The position numbers were made by a program, and so were the translations under genes. Of a DNA stretch of 6,738 nt, positions 6,497 through 6,738 are shown piece after piece. Under the pieces are notes generated by a model, which saw nothing but the letters and a program-made list of their open reading frames with translations, was not told where the DNA came from and made no database searches. Origin of the DNA: an uncultured Eubacteriales bacterium (GTDB lineage Bacteria > Bacillota > Clostridia > Christensenellales > Pumilibacteraceae); NCBI GenBank assembly GCA_900555875.1, contig USNB01000068.1, forward strand, positions 1-6,738, read 5' to 3'. Numbering within the stretch: position 1 is the stretch's first letter; each line of letters starts with the position of its first letter.

Positions 6497-6636
6497 GTGT
6501 GGCGGCATATAACGCTCCTCGGTAAGGCTACGTAGCTTCGGTCACGTACGCAGCCTCACGCTACCGCTTGTTCGGCTACTGAAGTACGCTCCCTTCGCCT
6601 GTTGCCTCCCCGAGAAGCATTCTATGCCGCCACACA
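6496..6636. repeat. Complete structured repeat element bounded by inverted repeats (copy 1)
   Basis: The 33-base ends, 6496-6528 and 6604-6636, are inverted copies matching at 28 of 33 positions. The outer 14 bases, TGTGTGGCGGCATA and TATGCCGCCACACA, are perfect. Inside is a second hairpin, AGGCTACGTA (6525-6534) with TACGCAGCCT (6547-6556), with one A-C mismatch; it shares four bases with the inner end of the long stem. The left end starts within the T-run of the preceding terminator. No open frame of note and no transposase are present. It resembles a small palindromic repeat or a structured RNA; no clear target-site duplication is visible. Confidence 0.7.
6507..6585. repeat. Repeat core, copy 1 (79 bases)
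   Basis: This core is repeated 153 bases downstream with a single difference over 79 bases (A at 6530, G at 6683). It includes the AGGC(T)ACGTA-type hairpin and the segment CTACCGCTTGTTCGGCTACT. Similarity between the copies begins at ATATAACGCTCC; the bases before that point differ. Confidence 0.95.
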
Positions 6637-6659
6637 CGTTCCTTATAGCGGGGGATTTG

Positions 6660-6738
6660 ATATAACGCTCCTCGGTAAGGCTGCGTAGCTTCGGTCACGT
6701 ACGCAGCCTCACGCTACCGCTTGTTCGGCTACTGAAGT
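6660..6738. repeat. Repeat core, copy 2, cut by the window end
   Basis: This copy is identical to 6507-6585 except for G at 6683. Its hairpin, AGGCTGCGTA (6678-6687) with TACGCAGCCT (6700-6709), is a perfect 10-bp stem. It is preceded by AGCGGGGGATTTG, unlike copy 1. The unit very likely continues past the window, since copy 1 carries about 50 further bases before its right inverted end. Confidence 0.95.

Noticed and set aside
6496..6636. Insertion sequence or transposon
   Set aside because: The unit is only 141 bases with no transposase and no clear target duplication; the outer arms differ from those of the second copy, unlike normal terminal inverted repeats.
6496..6738. CRISPR array or integron attC sites
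   Set aside because: The repeats are too long and too few for CRISPR, no cas or integrase gene is visible, and the attC core GTTRRRY/RYYYAAC pair is absent at the ends.

Overview
The window reads as chromosomal DNA of an uncultivated, gut-type, fairly GC-rich member of the Clostridia (Firmicutes/Bacillota). The basis is Shine-Dalgarno starts such as AAAGGAG, sigma-A type promoters, the Firmicutes-typical UPF0237/UPF0210 gene pair, an M3B oligoendopeptidase F, and a membrane-anchored GH3 glycosidase of the gut-clostridial kind. No genus can be named from this sequence alone.

Layout, left to right, all genes on the + strand. (1) Bases 1-932 hold the 3' end of a GH3 glycoside hydrolase whose catalytic TIM barrel is followed directly by a transmembrane anchor; it ends at a strong intrinsic terminator (958-986). 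(2) The intergenic stretch 933-1190 holds that terminator, a long near-perfect hairpin (1053-1097) flanked by short direct repeats, and a near-consensus promoter (1135-1163). (3) Bases 1191-6261 form an apparent five-gene operon with gaps of 19, 13, 34 and 1 bases: dnaN (sliding clamp), an ACT-domain UPF0237 protein, a UPF0210/DUF711 protein, pepF, and a small orphan J-domain protein. (4) Bases 6262-6738 have no protein gene. They hold an A/T-rich UP-like tract, a consensus TTGACA/TATATT promoter, a probable ~137-nt small RNA with two stem-loops and its own terminator (ending at the T-run 6490-6496), and then two copies (period 153) of a structured repeat that runs off the window end.

The operon combines replication (clamp), a small-molecule-sensing ACT protein with its usual unknown partner, peptide turnover, and a chaperone cofactor. 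It looks like a housekeeping cluster, not a dedicated pathway. What is odd is that dnaN is not next to dnaA or recF.

The least explained material is at the right end. The candidate small RNA matches no family I recognise, and the repeat copies share a core but sit in different flanking sequence; the complete copy closes with its own 14-bp perfect inverted repeat. No phage, CRISPR, transposase or defence gene is visible.
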